A stretch of 64,000 nucleotides of DNA. Origin: Pseudomonas tritici. GTDB taxonomy: Bacteria > Pseudomonadota > Gammaproteobacteria > Pseudomonadales > Pseudomonadaceae. Below are positions 61,672 to 64,000 of the stretch, one piece after another. Position numbers and translations under genes: made by a program. The first letter of the stretch is position 1. Every line of letters begins with the position of its first letter. Under the pieces are notes generated by a model that saw only the letters and a list, made by a program, of their open reading frames with translations, searched no databases and was not told the origin of the DNA. The DNA lies in assembly GCF_014268275.3 (NCBI RefSeq), contig NZ_CP077084.1, forward strand, positions 186,001 through 250,000. The letters run 5' to 3'.

Positions 61672-62256
61672 GGCGTTGTTACCTGGTTCGTCCACAACGG
61701 GCCGGAATGGCCCCCGTTTTAAGAGACCGGCGATTCTAGAGAAAGCAAGCCTCTAGGTCAATTTCCAACCAGCTTTTCCTTCAATTAGATCTCTAGGCTC
61801 CATTTGGCCTTTTCTGTCTGCTTGGCCTTCACGGGCAGTGGCATAGATATAAAAATAAAGAAGGAAGTTATTTAAAGCTTTTCTGTAAAGCTTATAAAAG
61901 CTAGGCAGGCCATCCTTTGTGGATAAGTGCCTTTAGGCCATATTCCACGTGATGTACAGAGAATGACAACACGGGGGAGAAACGGTGCTCTGCCTGTGCT
62001 GCGCTGTCGGATAAGCTGTGTGTGGAATGGTCTGTTATCCACAGGCCAGTTACCCACAGACTTTCGCCCCCACTTGTACAACGACCTTAGGAGCGCTTAT
62101 CCACAGAGCTTATGCACAGACCATTGGTCGACTTCTTTACCGTTAAGACGTTGATTTTGGCTGGCCTCTGATCAACCTACATGTGGATAAGTGGGCGGCT
62201 CGCCGCTACAATGGCGGCTGTTTTTGCCTCACCGGCTTTCAACTTAGGGGATATCC
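61672..62256. other. Chromosomal replication origin oriC
   Basis: The 585-bp rpmH-dnaA gap holds perfect DnaA boxes at 61918-61926, 62035-62043, 62097-62105 and 62182-62190, and near matches at 62050-62058 (TTACCCACA) and 62110-62118 (TTATGCACA). An AT-rich unwinding-type segment lies at about 61850-61905. This matches the position of oriC known in Pseudomonas. Confidence 0.92.
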
Positions 62257-63768
62257 GTGTCAGTGGAACTTTGGCAGCAGTGCGTGGAGCTTTTGCGCGA
62301 TGAGCTGCCTGCCCAGCAATTCAACACCTGGATCCGTCCGCTACAGGTCGAAGCCGAAGGCGACGAGTTGCGTGTCTACGCGCCCAATCGTTTTGTCCTC
62401 GACTGGGTCAACGAGAAGTACCTGAGCCGCGTTCTCGAATTGCTCGACGAACATGGCAACGGCCTCGCGCCCGTGCTTTCCTTATTAATAGGCAGCAAAC
62501 GCAGCTCCGCACCTCGTGCTGCGCCGAATGCGCCGTTGGCCGCTGCTGCGTCGCACGCTCAGGCCGCTGCTGCACCGGCCCCCAGTGCACCTGCGCCGAC
62601 AGCCTCCAAGTCCTCTGCGCAAAAGAATGCATCACAGCATGAAGAGCCGTCCCGTGACAGTTTTGACCCGATGGCCGGGGCCGCCTCCCAGCAAGCACCG
62701 GTTCGCGCTGAACAGCGCACCGTGCAGGTAGAAGGCGCGCTCAAGCACACGAGTTACCTGAACCGCACGTTTACCTTCGAGAACTTCGTTGAGGGTAAAT
62801 CCAACCAGCTGGCTCGTGCAGCTGCTTGGCAGGTAGCCGATAACCCCAAGCACGGCTACAACCCACTCTTCCTTTATGGCGGCGTTGGCTTGGGTAAGAC
62901 TCACTTGATGCACGCTGTGGGTAACCACCTATTAAAGAAGAACCCGAATGCCAAGGTCGTGTACCTGCACTCGGAGCGCTTCGTGGCTGACATGGTCAAG
63001 GCCTTGCAGCTCAATGCCATCAACGAATTCAAGCGGTTCTACCGGTCGGTTGACGCCTTGCTGATCGATGACATTCAGTTCTTCGCCCGCAAGGAACGTT
63101 CCCAGGAAGAGTTTTTCCACACCTTCAACGCCCTGCTCGAAGGCGGCCAACAGGTCATCTTGACCAGTGACCGTTATCCGAAAGAAATCGAAGGCCTGGA
63201 AGAACGTCTGAAATCGCGCTTTGGCTGGGGCTTGACCGTAGCTGTAGAGCCGCCGGAACTGGAAACCCGTGTCGCGATCCTGATGAAAAAGGCCGACCAG
63301 GCCAAGGTCGACTTGCCGCACGACGCGGCGTTCTTCATCGCCCAACGCATTCGTTCCAACGTTCGTGAGCTGGAAGGCGCGCTCAAGCGGGTTATCGCGC
63401 ACTCGCACTTCATGGGCCGCGACATCACCATCGAGCTGATTCGTGAATCCCTCAAAGACTTGTTGGCACTGCAGGACAAACTGGTGAGTGTGGATAACAT
63501 CCAGCGCACTGTGGCCGAGTACTACAAGATCAAGATTTCCGACCTGCTGTCCAAGCGCCGTTCGCGTTCGGTAGCACGTCCCCGTCAGGTGGCCATGGCG
63601 CTCTCCAAGGAGCTGACCAACCACAGCCTGCCGGAAATCGGTGATGTGTTTGGCGGGCGTGACCACACGACAGTCTTGCACGCATGCCGCAAGATCAATG
63701 AACTTAAGGAATCCGACGCGGATATTCGCGAGGACTACAAGAACCTGCTGCGTACACTGACAACTTGA
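62257..63768 (+). CDS. dnaA: Replication initiator DnaA
   Basis: GTG start, 503 residues. Domain I ([20 protein letters not shown]), then an Ala/Pro-rich linker at about 85-145, an AAA+ domain with Walker [10 protein letters not shown] near 207 and Walker B LIDDIQFF near 270, and a C-terminal DNA-binding domain with [15 protein letters not shown]. It activates oriC directly upstream. Confidence 0.98.
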   Translation: MSVELWQQCVELLRDELPAQQFNTWIRPLQVEAEGDELRVYAPNRFVLDWVNEKYLSRVLELLDEHGNGLAPVLSLLIGSKRSSAPRAAPNAPLAAAASHAQAAAAPAPSAPAPTASKSSAQKNASQHEEPSRDSFDPMAGAASQQAPVRAEQRTVQVEGALKHTSYLNRTFTFENFVEGKSNQLARAAAWQVADNPKHGYNPLFLYGGVGLGKTHLMHAVGNHLLKKNPNAKVVYLHSERFVADMVKALQLNAINEFKRFYRSVDALLIDDIQFFARKERSQEEFFHTFNALLEGGQQVILTSDRYPKEIEGLEERLKSRFGWGLTVAVEPPELETRVAILMKKADQAKVDLPHDAAFFIAQRIRSNVRELEGALKRVIAHSHFMGRDITIELIRESLKDLLALQDKLVSVDNIQRTVAEYYKIKISDLLSKRRSRSVARPRQVAMALSKELTNHSLPEIGDVFGGRDHTTVLHACRKINELKESDADIREDYKNLLRTLTT

Positions 63769-63806
63769 TGACACCAGCGCAGCTTATTAAGGCAAGGGAC
63801 TAGACC

Positions 63807-64000
63807 ATGCATTTCACCATTCAACGCGAAGCCCTGTTGAAACCCCTGCAACTGGTCGCAGGCGTCGTCGAGCGCCGACAGACCTTGCCGGTGCTTTCCA
63901 ACGTATTGTTGGTCGTCGAAGGCCAGCAGTTGTCCCTGACCGGTACCGATCTGGAAGTGGAGCTGGTCGGTCGTGTGCAGCTGGAAGAGCCTGCCGAACC
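63807..64000 (+). CDS. dnaN: DNA polymerase III beta clamp, partial
   Basis: The first 64 or so codons (MHFTIQREALLKPLQLVAG, RRQTLPVLSNVLL) of the sliding clamp, cut by the window edge. It lies 38 bp after dnaA on the same strand, the usual dnaA-dnaN operon. Confidence 0.97.
   Translation, partial: MHFTIQREALLKPLQLVAGVVERRQTLPVLSNVLLVVEGQQLSLTGTDLEVELVGRVQLEEPAE

Noticed and set aside
61941..61956. A parS-like TATTCCACGTGATGTA in oriC
   Set aside because: Only the left half matches TGTTCCACGTGGAACA; about five mismatches, so not called.

Overview
The window is a fluorescens-group-like Pseudomonas chromosome segment spanning the replication origin. The housekeeping half has the conserved order dnaN(partial)-dnaA-oriC-rpmH-rnpA-yidD-yidC-mnmE-[iron-uptake insert]-mnmG-rsmG-parA-parB-atpIBEFHAGDC-glmU-DeoR regulator-glmS. 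A Pseudomonas-type REP pair lies next to glmU. The genus is inferred from gene order and protein resemblance; no search was run.

From position 1 to 37313 the DNA is accessory. It is most of a Tn7-like transposon inserted at attTn7, just downstream of glmS. Its glmS-proximal end carries two directly repeated TnsB-like sites and stops 30 bp after the glmS stop codon, next to a candidate 5-bp target duplication. Its other end lies left of the window. Transposition genes are tnsA-tnsB-tnsC in one overlapping operon, a divergent tnsD, and a second, shorter TniQ-family gene beside the end.

The cargo reads as a defence island. From left to right it holds an unknown gene running off the edge, a Sel1-repeat protein with a small partner, a Gabija pair (gajA/gajB), several small unknown, HEPN-like, zinc-ribbon and lipoprotein genes, a PD-(D/E)XK nuclease-like gene with a winged-helix partner, and a Druantia type III-like pair (druH/druE) bracketed by a C5 cytosine methyltransferase and a NERD-UvrD nuclease-helicase. 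An IS66 remnant, a NYN-LOTUS protein and two small unknown genes follow before the tns operon.

The least expected feature is a family of 152-bp elements with TG...CA ends and roughly 50-bp inverted ends carrying three evenly spaced sequence blocks. Four copies align end to end at exactly 152 bp although two of them are highly diverged. They lie at the borders of the PD-(D/E)XK module and the Druantia module, and a fifth half-copy lies beside gajA. They look like IS21-type MITEs, or sites that delimit and perhaps shuffle defence modules inside the transposon.

On the core side, a Fur-box-preceded ECF sigma / FecR / TonB-receptor locus separates mnmG from mnmE. A second cluster of DnaA boxes lies upstream of mnmG, about 8.5 kb from the main oriC between rpmH and dnaA.
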